Part shown: positions 41,599-53,811 of the stretch, in pieces | How positions within the stretch are numbered: position 1 is the stretch's first letter | How the letters are laid out: every line of letters starts with the position of its first letter | DNA from: Sthenelais limicola | Lineage: Eukaryota > Annelida > Polychaeta > Phyllodocida > Sigalionidae | Direction: 5' to 3' | Assembly: GCA_942159475.1 (NCBI GenBank) | Contig: OW804094.1 | Coordinates: 9,431,555-9,495,554 of the forward strand | DNA length: 64,000 bases | Program-made: the position numbers and the translations under genes | The notes under the pieces: generated by a model | What the model saw: the letters and a program-made list of their open reading frames with translations, nothing else | What the model was told of the DNA's origin: nothing | Database searches by the model: none

Positions 41599-41817
41599 GG
41601 GTGCAATTTCCAGAAAATGTACAATTCACCTTCAGAAACCCTCCTAAATAACCCACATATAATACAAAAAATGAGACTCAAAACACAATTAAACACAACC
41701 AGACACATCCTTTTAATCAACTCAATGCCAAATATAGCCAGACATAGCTAGTATTCATTATGTTCTTGTCTAATTTAGCAGAATTGACAAGTTGTACATT
41801 TTCTGAAAATCTGACCC
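41599..41817 (-). mobile_element. Family A inserted into the 29-bp minisatellite
   Basis: Inverted hybrid-type copy, ACAT on both sides (41595-41598, 41818-41821). Array units resume directly after it (GAGAGAATGCATTTG). Confidence 0.9.
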
Positions 41818-41821
41818 ACAT

Positions 41822-41960
41822 GAGAGAATGCATTTGATTAGTTGGTATGTGTGATGATATGTTTGACTGGTTTCTGGCCAGGGAAATGTGTCTTATTTGA
41901 TGCTATGAATAGTTGGTATGTGCGAAAATCCATTTCATTAGTTGCTATTTATGAAAAGAA
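41822..41960 (+). repeat. Degenerate end of the 29-bp minisatellite
   Basis: About four decayed units (ATTAGTTGGTATGTG, ATAGTTGGTATGTGCG). Confidence 0.7.
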
Positions 41961-42004
41961 ATTCATTCATTGGCTGTACAGAGGAATGTATATATTTGTA
42001 CTAT

Positions 42005-42235
42005 ATTGTATTTTGTTTATTTCCGAAAACAGTACATGATACAAATATAGATAATTTACATCGGGAATGGGTCTGCTCTCTTTTGTGGCAGCCATAGCTC
42101 TTCCAGAGGGTCCCTTAGACTAGACTTTTAAGTTTCATTTTACGGTATATAGAGGTATAAACTGACTAGTTACCAATACTACTGCAATGGGATGAACTTT
42201 GTCAAAGTGGGACCCATGGTACTGGGTTTCTATGT
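42005..42235 (-). repeat. Repeat E, copy 2 (inverted)
   Basis: See 29700-29965; starts TTTATTTCCGAAAACAGTAC. Confidence 0.7.
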
Positions 42236-42910
42236 GGATATATTGTGTGGACATCGTCCTTTTGTTTAATTTGGGTAAAGTTTGATACTAAAATTATGTA
42301 TGTGTAGTGAATCAACACCTAGCTCAGGTTCTTGGTCCTTGCCAGCTACCAACCTTTATTCTCCACCCACACACAGCCCGGGAGGCCAGTCCCACAGGAC
42401 TACTAAGCCTGCCCCCACTAGCCACACATAACAAGGACTACCCAGGTAACAAATTGAGGTTAACTTAACGGCAATTCACGTCAATATTTAGAGCAACTTT
42501 ACGTCAATGGTTAACGTTAATATATACGTGAATGTGTGGACTCAACTTTGCGCAAAGTTAACGTCAATTTTAACGTTAAACTTGACGTTCATATTAACGT
42601 TCATATTGACGTGAATTAACTTCAATTTTGACGTCAAGATTGATGTAAATATTGACGTTAATATTGAAGTTAATATTGACGTTAACTAACTTCAATTTTA
42701 ACGTTAAGATTGATGTTATGATCGCGGTTTAAATTGAGGTTGAATTAACGTTAACTTCACGCCAAATAATTAATGTAAAATCTAGGTAAATATTATTAAC
42801 ATTAACTTAACCTGCCTATTTTTACTCCAGTTTAATGTTGATCTTATGCTAAGTGTGGGAAACATTGGCTTCATGGATGTCAATTCCATACTTTTTATTA
42901 ACATTGATAT

Positions 42911-42996
42911 TCAGTTCATCATTTGGTTCCTTATATTCTTGCTGATGTTGTCCACTTCTGTAAATGGCTCGTCATCGTACTTCTTCATATCAGCCT
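42911..42996 (-). CDS. Possible terminal coding exon inside the foldback element
   Basis: Minus strand: acceptor ATTCTTTACAG, then a frame ADMKKYDDEPFTEVDNISK...NQMMN and TGA. Its composition is protein-like, but no partner exon is identified and the length is small. Confidence 0.2.
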
Positions 42997-44779
42997 CTGT
43001 AAAGAATAGAATACAACTAAATATTTGGTACATGTAAGTGTTGTGCCTAATGATATTAAGTATGGAATTATTAAAACGCATCAGGAGCCCGGCGGGATGG
43101 GGTATTGTATTGTTAAAACAGCTGTATTAAATAGAAAGATTTGTCCTATAATCTTTTTATAGCTCTAGATATGCACTGCCCTCGTATTTACTACCCCGAT
43201 ATTTACATTGAATTTAATCAGGGTTTCCTTACCTTAGAGAATGATTTCTGCATCCTAAACTTCCTAGTCTTAGCTGGTGAATATTGATGTCTTTAATTCA
43301 ATAGAATATATGGTGTAGATGGGCGATGGAAAACTTCATTCCAACAAATACAAGTATATCCATATAGAGGAAACCAGACCTATTCCTTTCACTGACTAGC
43401 CACAAGTGTGGGACTGGTAGTACTAGAAATTAAACCAAACCCGGATCTCACTAAGAGAAATGCGCGGGAGGCAGACTTAATTACATTTACAAGACTAGCA
43501 CAGGGCCCAACTGGGCTTCCCTTGTCTTGACTTTGTGAGCTGCTAATATTAAGAATGCTTATTGTGGCATTTATAATGGGTATCCACTATTTAATGATGC
43601 ATTCTATGTTTGTGTGTTTATGTTTTTTTAAAATTTTCATAAGCTTTCCATATCATGTTCGTGATGAAATAGGTAAAAGAAACAGTTACATGTACAACGA
43701 AAATCTTATATAGTATAGGAGACATATCAAATTGTTTTACGGATAAAATGTAATCTATTTTTGGCCGATTCCAGAATTTTTAGTACGATTTTGATGTCTT
43801 TCACGTTTTTAAAATAATGTAGTGAATTCTGGGCCTATAAACTTACACATGGTATTATGGATTCCTTAGAGTACGCCGCATAATACTAGGTCATTTATTG
43901 ACCATATTTGTTTAGACGGTTCCATAGGAATACCCACAAAAGTGAGAACAAATAACCAATTACTTTTGCATGGACTTTGATATTCCATATTAAACAACTA
44001 GTCTGCCCCTATCAATACAACATTTTAATTTTCAGATTGGATTATATTATCGTCCTTATGATGAGAAATGTAATTTTGGCAAAAATAAAACGTCCCCAAA
44101 AATACATGTTCGAACTGCTATAAAAAGAAAACTTGTCATATTATTTAGATCAACTCCTTTTTGCATTTACATTCAAGGTCGTTGTCAAATATCCAGAACA
44201 AATCAGATGATTCCAACATCATTCCTTGATTAGTAAATCATAATTTTATGAAAAGAATCCATACAAATACACAAATACACAGATACAACAAAACTATCAA
44301 AATCGCACTAAAGTTTCTGGAATCGACCTAATACATAATCAATATGTCCACTTAGGGTACATTTACATTCTCAGTGATATGATGATACCTAGCTGATGAT
44401 GATGGGCAGATGGTTTACCGTTGTGCATCACACACATATTCCATTTGGCACTTATTTTGATCTGGTATATTAATCAAGATTCAGATTACAATTCATAATT
44501 ATATTCATTATTAAACCGTCTGCGTTATTACGATTTGAGAAAAAGAAATGAAAATAATTTTTATATACAGGGTTGAACACGTCTAATGCCAACCTGGAGG
44601 TCTGACCGCATGTGGCTAGGTGCTGGTTCTCGGAATTGCATCTTGTTGACACTTGCACTGCCTTCAGTACTGTACCAGCTTAACCTTGGTTGAACTTCCT
44701 TGTCTGCTTGAGACTTGAAATGGTTTCAATTTATTTATTTAGATGAAAAGTGTATGATTCTTTATAACTGTTATGATAC

Positions 44780-44885
44780 CCTCTCTATCCCCGCTGTCTG
44801 TCCCTCTCTATCCCCACTGCCTGTACCTCTCTATCCCCGTTCTCTGTCCCTCTTGATCCCCGCTCCTTGTCCATCTCTATCCCTG
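44780..44885 (+). repeat. CTCTATCCCCGCT tandem repeat, part 1
   Basis: Units of about 20 bp (CTCTATCCCCGCTCTCTGTC-like). The array continues at 45424 after an insertion. Confidence 0.75.
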
Positions 44886-45422
44886 CATTGAATTGAATTA
44901 AAAATCTGTTTTATTTGTCAAAAGATATACATGTGTTCCAGCCATTACCTTTATAGAAGAAAGCGGTTCACTATCATATCTAGAGAGATCAACTATACAG
45001 AGAAAACTGAAATACAAAGATAGCATGTTGGAAACAAGCTGACAGTACATTTCAAGTCTTTGGAATATGTAAACAATTATTGTATCAATCTTCTTGTTTA
45101 AAACTTGGTGTATATCTTAGTTATGTGAGTATATATAATACTATCTAGTTTGGCAAGTATGACGGACAGTTTTTGGTCAGATATACTTCTTACAATTGTA
45201 TCTAAATATGAATGATATAATGAAATAATTCAATTTATATTCTGGTAGGGATATACTTCCTACCCCAGTATAAAAGTATAAAGCCTCCACATCAATGTGT
45301 CTGCTCACTAAGAGCTTCAAGGTATGAAGTATAGAATATAAAATATGCAAAGTACAAAGAACGCAAGATAAAATAAATGTATATCTCTGTTTCAGAGAGG
45401 AATTTATATTACTGGCAGCCAT
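44886..45422 (-). mobile_element. LINE-like insertion in the CCCCGCT array
   Basis: Begins TGCATTGAATTGAATTAAAA with TTTATTTG, the tail type seen at 62390, and separates two halves of one tandem array. No clear ORF. Confidence 0.45.
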
Positions 45423-45423
45423 T

Positions 45424-45665
45424 TTCAGTCCCCCTCTATCCCCGCTCCCTGTCTCTGTATCCCCGTTCTCTGTTTCCCCCCACTCTGCCTCTTTCTCTAT
45501 CCCTGCTCTCAATCCCCGCTCTCTGTCCTATCCCCGCTCTCTGTCCTTCTCTATATCCCCGCTCTGTCTCACAATCCCCACTCTCTTTGTCCCTCTCACC
45601 GGGCTCAATCCCTGCTCTTTCTCTATCCCTCTTTATCCCCGCTCTCTTTCATACTGTATGTATAC
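45424..45665 (+). repeat. CTCTATCCCCGCT tandem repeat, part 2
   Basis: Continuation of the array at 44780; long stop-free frames across it are low-complexity artefacts. Confidence 0.75.
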
Positions 45666-46431
45666 CCTCTCTTAGAAGAACAGATAACAGTAAAATGAAT
45701 GTGCTGTTAAAGCTATCAACGCTGATTTATCAATAATTTAATGTTAAAAAAATCGACGTAAAAAATATTCACGTTGATTCATCATTAAGTTCATGTTAAA
45801 AACATGATGTAAAAAATATTAACGTTGATCGATCGGTAAGTTAACATCAACAAAATTACGTCAAAAAGACTAACGTTTTTTGAACAGTAAGTTAATGTCA
45901 ACAAGTTGACGTAAAAATATCAACGTTGATTGATTGGTAAGTTAATGTTAACAAATTTACGTCAAAAATACTAACGTTTTTTGGACAGTAAGTTAATGTC
46001 AACAAGTTGACATCAAGAATATTAACGTTGATTGATCAGTAAGTTAATGTTACAAAATTTACGTAAAAAATGTTAATGTTAAGTCAACATTGACTTAACG
46101 TTGAGAAATTAATGTTAAAAAAATCACGTTTAGTTAACGTTAGATTGATGCAAATATGATAACATTAACATGATTAACGTGAAATTAAGGTTAAGTTTAC
46201 GTCAAACTGTTGACGTTAATAAATTCACCTTTAATTGACGTGAATCAACATTAATTTAACGTGAATTGTTACCTGGGTAGTCTATAAAAGACACACAACA
46301 CACATAGGATGTGGCAATGACATATACAGGTTACATAGAGTTCACATAAAATAAGACAATAAAGTAACAATCACAAATACACAGCTGCATTGCATAAGAT
46401 TGAACTCTAGTGGTCTATACTGGGAATATAT

Positions 46432-46666
46432 GGGTCAGATTTACAGAAAATGTACAATTCACCTTCACCAATCCTCTCAAATAACCCAAATTTCAGATGA
46501 AAATAAAGTTCAAAATACAGTTCAACCTAGCCAAACAGATTGCTAGAGTCAATGCAATACCAAATATACTCGAATTTACCTAGTATTGACCAAATTGCAG
46601 CCTAATTTAGCAGAATTTGCTAAATGTGTACAGCTGCCAATTGTACATTTTCTGAAAATCGGACCC
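46432..46666 (-). mobile_element. Family A, inverted
   Basis: Complete; ATAT on both sides. Confidence 0.9.
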
Positions 46667-47870
46667 ATATAGCAATGTCCTGCAAACCCCTAGTGGATTA
46701 TATGGTCACTGTACCTAGTGCAGGTGTATAGGGGAGGAGCAGTACCAAGGCCAGCTAGCAATACTGGCCACAGCACCACACATATATGTAACTAGATGAT
46801 ATAGCATGCTATATACCATAAGGTAATATATGGCAGTTTGCCTATGATTAGTTATTGTTATTTGACAAATATTGACGAATGAACACATTTGGGAAATATT
46901 GTTGCATTTGTGAAGTCTTGATGAATTAAGAAACACAATAGCAGCTACAACATACCCTTCTATCTGTCTTCTTTTTTTTATGACACATTTTATTCAATAA
47001 ATCAACAAATCCACATTGCACCAGGGCGATTAACACCATATAGAGCCACCAGGTGGAAGACCTGCCTAACTTCAGGATATACCTGAAAAGTAATTATATG
47101 ATTCTGGGCTAGAAACAGTATTACATTATATTATATATTTTATATCCTGTACATTGTTGATGGTTTAATTTTTAATCTTTTGACAATAGAAATACACCCA
47201 AATCAAGCATATAAGACTTGTACGTAGAAGGTTTTGGTTGTGGAAATAATCAACATAATTATGTATTATGGACACAATGCAAAATGTCAGTATTGTTATA
47301 TGAATGTAACTCTTTAGTTGCTAAAATATGCTATTGCTATTAATATGTTTTTATATCATGGGAGTACATCATGACTCAGTATAGTAGTAAATGAGTCCAA
47401 CTCTAAGATAAAAAGATCGACTCTAGATGTGGTGAGATCAAAAATGAGCATCAAATAATTATTATGTCTTAAAAATGAAATAATACACCAAAACAAGGCG
47501 CTCTTGGAAGATCTATGTTCGCACAGAAAGTGACATGACCTTTTTCTATGTAACTATTTATGCAAAGTTGAAAATAAAAATACTTATATATATATCTATA
47601 TATATAGATAGATACAAAAGCTTTTGTCTCCGCTTCAGAGAGACCCTATTATGATAAAATACAGCTTCAGTCAGCCTCTGATAAGATAAAAAATACATCA
47701 AAAATACTACATACATAAAAAGCCCTTAGGTTCTGCTTCAGAGAGGCACTACGTGTTTTGTTTTAAATGTGTTTATTCAGCCAAGAGACATTATGTTGTT
47801 ATACACCTTTCTCAGTATTACCTGATGGGAAAAAGCAAAGCATAGAAATTGTAGTTTAACAAATACAAAT
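46667..47870. other. Intergenic
   Basis: LINE-tail-like segments near 46971 (TTTATTCAATAAATCAAC) and 47761 (TTTATTCAGCCAAGAG); CCACCAGGTGG at 47047; a TATA-rich palindrome at about 47585-47612. No gene. Confidence 0.4.
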
Positions 47871-47874
47871 TATT

Positions 47875-47990
47875 CAAATTCAAATTCAAAAATCCTTTTA
47901 TTGCCGATGGTAATTACAATACGGTCGCTCTGCATCTAAAACATTTAGTTCTTCCAGAGGATGCCGTTTTTATGGACTTGAATCTTAAGT
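47875..47990 (-). repeat. LINE 3' end
   Basis: TTTTATTGCCGATGGTA...AGTTCTTCCAGAGGATGCC matches 62390-62520 (TTTATTTGCCGATGGTAC...CAGTTCTTCCAGAGAGTGCC). Confidence 0.65.
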
Positions 47991-49574
47991 AACAAACTGT
48001 TGCAGAACTTGGTTTTACACAAACTTGGTATGAGATGTGATGTAGAATGGTTAATTACAATGAAACCAGTGTAGTAAATGAGATATGGAATTGTAAACAA
48101 TGGCTAGGCTGGGTGTCGGAAGCACCCAAATTAGGCATTGACTTATAAGTTTATATAGCTGTATATGTTAACACAGGTACAGGCAGAATATAATGAATTG
48201 TTACAGGCAGTGGGTATGAATACAGGTTCAATACAAAGAAGTTTCTTGGTGTAAAAGTCAGTACGGTTTGAATATATAATATTCAATTATTAATAAAGAA
48301 TAAGCACATCTGTTGCGTAGATCAGACAAGGAAATCAAGCCCTTTAGGCAGTATTGAAATATGGAGAGTGAAAACAGATATATGCATTACCAGGTCAGCA
48401 ACTTAGAGCCGGGATTTAAAAGGGAGAGAGAAGCTTCTCGGTGTATCTTTTAAAGGAAAATTTGTCTTCGATTTTATGGGCTGCTAAGCCAAGTTCATTC
48501 CATCGAACTTGGGATTTATAAATTACCGAATTTGTGACCTTGTTCAATTTTGAGGCAAGGACCAAGAGATTCCTTCTCCCAGTAGAAGTTATAATCGTAG
48601 AAGGAAGGTTTCATGATAATATAAAATATCCAGTGAATTCCGATTTAACAATATAGCTGCTATATCTGTATAAGAGAATAAAATCGAAGCAAAACAGGTT
48701 AAGAACCAACACCCGGGTATAATCATCGTACTAAGTTAAAAGATACTCTTACAAGGTAAAAATACGTCGAAAACATCATACAGAGAAGAACAACATATGA
48801 CATATAGACAAACAGGTATACTGACCACTAGATTACATCCAGCTCTCCCAGCCGTTACCTTGGCCGAAAAGGTAATACAAATTTATGTGGAACCTTGGAA
48901 GAGGTTGTTCTCTTTAAAAAGGAGAGGAAATTTAAATGATAATAATAACAATAATAATAATAATAATATCTAAGACTAGGCACTTAAACTTTATAATTAT
49001 ACTATACCCTTTTTATTGAGAAGAGATTCAGGTATACTCCTGAAGTGACAATATTCTATTCTTATGAGACATTAAGATAATTAAGATAATTGAGATATTT
49101 AAGATAAGACTGGACGGTGAGTTGTAACATAGGTAGACTCCTGATGTTATAACATAATCAGTGAAGGATCACCGGTGTTGTATAACACGTTTTCTTATGA
49201 CATAAAAAATATTATAAGTTTTATGTGGCAACTCCACTAGAGAGAAAAACGGTGCCGACAAATTTTGTTGTTGCCCACTAATTTGTTGCAACAAATACCC
49301 AAACAGGAACAACAGTTTCCAGAGAATGTGGCAACACATCTGACACTCCTCCATTTGCGTTTTCATTGTGAACATGAAATGAACTGATGTTAGTGGGCAA
49401 CAACAAAAATTGTCGCCACCGTTTTTCCTGTAGTGGAGTCACCCTACTATACAGGTTAAAATAAGTTTTATATAGGTTAATATGATCAATGTCATGTGTT
49501 TTCAAGATGTTGTCTTACTTCTGTTTTTGATTTTTTGAGCTGAGAGAGCAGCTTTAAAAGCTTTACTGTATATG
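47991..49574. other. Intergenic
   Basis: AT-rich, with an AATAAT microsatellite near 48940-48968. TGGCAACTCCACTAG...GAAAAACGG (49226-49252) has an inverted partner near 49420-49440, suggesting another decayed TIR element of about 215 bp. Confidence 0.4.
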
Positions 49575-49808
49575 TGTCAAATCTTCAGAAACTGTACAAT
49601 CTCCAGCTCTACACATTAAGTAAATTCTGCTAAATTAAACTGAAAAATGGCCACTGCTTGGTATATCTGAGTATATTTGATATTGCCTTGATTCAAACTA
49701 TCTATTTGATAATGTTAAACTGCATTTTGAAAGTCATTTTTGTCTTAAATTGAGGTTATTTGAGAGGATTGGTGAAGGCAAATTATACATTTTTTTGCGA
49801 TTTCACCC
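49575..49808 (+). mobile_element. Family A, hybrid-end subtype
   Basis: Left GTCAAATCTTCAGAAACTG, right TTTGCGATTTCACCC. Confidence 0.7.
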
Positions 49809-50105
49809 ATGAGGACTTAGTGGTCGGCACCTGTAGTGAAGTGAACAAGCATCTCGACCTCCTAATATGGTGAAGGTGAGGAGGCATGTACAGGAGCAGG
49901 AGAGTTGCTCAGAGGTTATTAGCCAGGAGCAGCTCAGCACGAGCAGTTGGAGCTAAATATAGAAACAGTTCCCAGATGATAAACTCATATGTAATTACAC
50001 ACTCTATTTGAGATCTACTTCGAGCGCTTTGCCTTAGGGTTACCTTTGGGTCGCTTTGAGGTTTACTCTAAGTAGGTCTCAAACAGAGTGTACATATCTG
50101 TATCT

Positions 50106-50424
50106 GGGTGAAATTCTCAGAAAATCTAAATTTCACATTTAGAAACCCTCTCAAATATCCGATTTACACGATTACTAAATGTGTAGAGCTGATTATTAAT
50201 TAAATGTATCAATTTGGAATGCAAGCTGAAAATATCACATTTAGAAACCCTCTCAAATAACCCAAATTTAATGAGACTCAAAACACAATTCAACATGACT
50301 CAACAGATCGTTTGAATCAACTCGATGCCAAATATACTCAGTATTTATCTTTTTTCTGTCGAATTTAACAGAATTTACTTAATGTGTAGAGCTGCTGATT
50401 GTACATTTTCTGGTAATCTGACCC
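50106..50424 (-). mobile_element. Family A, rearranged
   Basis: About 320 bp; AAACCCTCTCAAATA occurs twice (about 50145 and 50247), so an internal segment was duplicated or two copies fused. Confidence 0.7.
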
Positions 50425-50773
50425 ATGGAATGATAGCAATACTCAAAAAGAAAAGAAATGGCGAGAGGAAGGGGATCCAGTTTCACCTTTTGATCTATAT
50501 GACATCGGAAGGCAGGATTGATTGATTGCATTTTTCGATTTTGAAATACAGAAAAAAGTAAAAGATTGCTGCGTAACAAGAGAAATTAATCTAAAAGTGC
50601 ACTTTGCACAGGTAGATTAACTTCCCTTTAACAGAAAACATTTCCGGCTATGAAAAGATTTCACCGAAATGAGCCATTACAATGAACTAGTTGTGGATAG
50701 GAAAATATCTATACTGGGAAAGGTCAAATCCAGCGAATGGGAATCTATAGGACAATCCTCGTGATGAATAAAT

Positions 50774-51000
50774 GGGTCAGATTTTCAGAAAATGTACAAT
50801 TGGCAGCCCTACACATTTAGGAAATTCCGCTAAATAAGGCTGAAAAATGAAGAATACCGGGTATATCTGAGTATATTTAGTATCGCATTGATTTAAAGTA
50901 TCAGTTCTGTTATGTTAAACTGCATTCTGAAGCTCATTTTTGTCTTAAATGGGGGTTATTTGAAAGGATTGGTGAAGGCCATTTTCTGAAAATCTGACCC
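50774..51000 (+). mobile_element. Family A
   Basis: Complete; flanks AAAT/AGAT. The right end lost ATTGTAC. Confidence 0.85.
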
Positions 51001-51045
51001 AGATATCTTGGGCAACCTGATGCCCCGCCAATGAAGAATAAAAAA

Positions 51046-51378
51046 TGTGATGTGTTACAGAGAATTGAGTCACAAGTCGAAAAAATGGTTTATGAGATAT
51101 CATCATATTTGAAAAGATGAGATCAAGCTGATTCCAATGAATGGAAACATTAAGGACATGTAAGAAGTGTTTTTATATTAAAGTTTGATAATAACATTTG
51201 TGAAAAGAAGTTACCAATATCTCTAGAAGAGCATTTACTAGTAAAGTAGCTAAATATACTCTATAGAATTACCTGAGCAATGCATAGATACATTTAATAC
51301 ACTGTCTTGAAATTTGGTAAATGTATTTATACGACTTGAAGCATTAGATTCCCCCAAATAAGAAAGAGATCTTCTAGC
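51046..51378 (+). mobile_element. Family B, right-truncated
   Basis: TGTGATGTGTTACAGAGAATT start; ends at AAGAGATCTTC. Confidence 0.65.
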
Positions 51379-51412
51379 ATGGCTATGGCAACAGCTATAT
51401 AAATGCTTAAGC

Positions 51413-51729
51413 AATAGGGGAGTTGCATGTCTCACTGCGCATGTCTACTGCGCATGTCTAATACAAGTATTTGGCAAGATATTATCGAAAATTGTAAGAA
51501 TGTTTTCACTAAAATCATATATTTATATAAATGATTTATGAAAACCAAATGCATGATGGGAGGATATGTATTATGGAAACATGTAAAACACATGGATATT
51601 GACATTAGATCATTGATTAAAATTCCATGCTGAATATGGCATATTTTCTATAGATTTTAGACTGTACCCTTAGTCCCATAATTCCATGCGAATCAATATT
51701 CAAAATGGCGGCTATGCAACTCCCCTATT
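51413..51729 (+). mobile_element. Family C
   Basis: Complete; AATAGGGGAGTTGCATG left, TATGCAACTCCCCTATT right. The octamer is mutated on both ends in matching fashion. Confidence 0.85.
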
Positions 51730-52330
51730 GTTGGGTTATATATTTGATCAGATAGCCAATATCCCATATCATTAATATAACATTGTGGGTTCTTAAACAT
51801 GACCAATATGTCTATAAGTCATCCCAAACCTCTTGTTAATACTCTGTCCGCAGGAACGTACGGAAATCCTTCCTAGTTTTACATGTATATCCCCTAATTG
51901 CGTCTTTTTCTAACTATTGATTGTAATTAATGTGTTGGCCTTTAAGTGAAATATAAAAAAATAAAAAAATATCGAGTTCCAAACATCCAGGACTCTATAC
52001 AACAATGATCTCCTAACCTTTTTGGCTTTAGGTGTAACAACTTTTAACATCATCTTATTATTATTAGAGATCTGGTGAATACAATACTTGAAGAATACCG
52101 ATTTTGCTACTGCGACTCATTTTCATGTAACACATCACAATTGATTTCCCAGGGTTACAAATTTCTTACATCAACATTTTGCGTAGGCAGCGATAGAGTG
52201 TGTGGGTTTGGCAACGTCTTCAAAATGCCTAGAGCGAATATGAGATACTCCTAATATAGTCCCATTTGTACTAATGGTTGAGAAGGGAAAACAACATTGA
52301 ATGTGCACATAGTGGCAATAGAGTGTGTAA
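51730..52330. other. Intergenic
   Basis: A family B right end lies at 52054-52136; otherwise unassigned. Confidence 0.4.
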
Positions 52331-52335
52331 GTGTC

Positions 52336-52710
52336 ATGGCGGCGGGGCATGAATTAACGGAAATTAGTTGCGTAGTTGTACCGATGTGTGGACCGGAAGT
52401 AAACAATCTCCATAGAGTTGGGCATTGGGGCGATAAATAATCACTCTTTACATCGCCCCTGTAAAAGTTTAAGGATTATGGAGGCTATAGTTGAAATTGT
52501 GTGCCTCTAGAGATGGATATATATGAGTTAGAAGTCCTAAATCTATATGATCGTTGGAAGAACAGAGATTTAATATCGCGGTAATGTTGGGGCTATGGGA
52601 CTTTCATGCGACATGTCCACATGACGTCATGAAACTGCAACAGTAGCGTGACTCAAAATATCGCCGCGGTGGAATACTTACGCGCCCTATATAAGGGAGC
52701 ATTAGGATGA
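52336..52710 (+). promoter_or_regulatory. CpG-rich promoter-like patch
   Basis: YY1-like ATGGCGGC (52336), ETS-like ACCGGAAGT (52392), palindromic CRE ATGACGTCAT (52621-52630) and CTATATAAGG (about 52687) occur in a stretch richer in CpG than its surroundings. A short frame starts at the ATG at 52336 (MAAGHELTEISCVVVPMCGP) with a GAA|GTAAAC donor. No downstream exon is recognised. Confidence 0.35.
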
Positions 52711-52816
52711 GTGCAGGTAGAAAAGTATTCTATATTTAACGTAATGTTGCCTAATAAGTCTTTTTATGGTGGACAGAATACAGACTGTCCCACACGCATC
52801 TGCCATCTTTCTTTTT

Positions 52817-53000
52817 ACTAAGATTACCGGTAAAATTAAAATGTATGACTCGATTTTTTTTCTATTTTCATGATTGAAAGCATGTATAATAAATTTCTTA
52901 ACTAACGCATCGGTTTCAGTCCCTTAGAATATTACAACTCGTGCAATATTTACTCTCCTTCAACCAACTCATTAGTTAACCTGTACGGTATCTATATCAC
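52817..53000. repeat. Dispersed repeat H, copy 2
   Basis: Matches 20221-20460 (ATGACTCGATTTTTTTTCTA, TTTTCATGATTGAAAGCA). Confidence 0.6.
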
Positions 53001-53020
53001 AACTCCCCTGTTTTAATACA

Positions 53021-53131
53021 TATTAGGCGTCCTAGTGTTTACTATCATTGGAATCACCTTGATCTCTTTTCAGATATGGGAATATCTCAAAATCCATATT
53101 TTGCGACTTATGACTCATTTTCCTGAAACAG
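53021..53131 (+). mobile_element. Family B, right end
   Basis: GTGTTTACTATCATTGGAAT to CTGAAACAGATCACA. Confidence 0.65.
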
Positions 53132-53287
53132 ATCACAATTAGTCATGAAAGTATATGTTACATCTGCAATCTATTTCTATAATATGCCAAAGCAGGACTG
53201 TCTAGCTATGCACACTCTCTGGGTGAATGCTTGCCTCATGGGTCTCACGTCTGAACGGTTACCCATTATATGTACAAAATGCAAGGA

Positions 53288-53635
53288 GCGAAACCTTTCA
53301 ATAACGCGCCGGCTGGCTGAAAGTGGCTTCAGTAACTTAGCATCTCTGATTGGCTGTTGTAGCTGGAGCCGGCCTGGGGAGGTGGCTAGGGAGGCAGGGC
53401 TAGTGGTGCTGTCATGATCTAACATAATCCATACTTAAACTAACCCTAAACCTAACCCTCAAATTGGTTGTTCTAAGTCAGTAAAGGTGGTAGTTGACCG
53501 TCCCTAGTAAAAACTGACTAATAAAAGTAATTACTTGACTAAGAAATTGCAAGACGGGTTCCTTTAACCCCTGCCCATTGCCCCACCAACATTCGGCCAG
53601 CCGGCGCGCTCTCATAAGGTTTCGCCTAAATACCC
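53288..53635. mobile_element. TIR element with CGCGCCGGCTGGC ends
   Basis: GCGAAACCTTTC...CGCGCCGGCTGGCTGAA on the left; inverted GCGAAACCTTATGAGAGC and GCGCCGGCTGGCCGAA on the right. The interior has telomere-like CTAACCCTAAACCTAACCCT (53439-53458). Confidence 0.75.
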
Positions 53636-53811
53636 ATTGATTCATCACATTTTAGCTTTACTTGGAATGGGAAAATTAAATTATCCATGAAAACGTCCTG
53701 TGTTAGCTGTAGGTGATTTAATGATTCAAATTATCATAAATGTATATCTTGCATCTGCAATCTTTTCCTATAATATGGTACCACGCAGCTCTTTATTCTG
53801 CAGGCTTTCTG

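Larger units (their letters stand above)
42441..46277. mobile_element. Foldback-type element with ACGT-rich terminal arrays
   Basis: Outer ends CCCAGGTAACAA and TTGTTACCTGGG are inverted, flanked by TA on both sides. Inside each end is a 390-550 bp array of imperfect words such as TTAACGTTAA and TTGACGTCAA (42441-42835 and 45725-46277). The 2.9-kb middle carries no transposase that I can recognise. The structure matches foldback elements, whose long inverted ends consist of short tandem repeats. Confidence 0.75.

Noticed and set aside
45177..45736. Overlapping 111- and 119-codon frames on opposite strands
   Set aside because: Both read through the CCCCGCT tandem repeat; the Leu/Ser/Pro-rich composition is a low-complexity artefact.
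42441..46277. Polinton/Maverick-like giant transposon (long TIRs)
   Set aside because: Only 3.8 kb, with no integrase, protease or polymerase frames; the terminal arrays fit a foldback element better.
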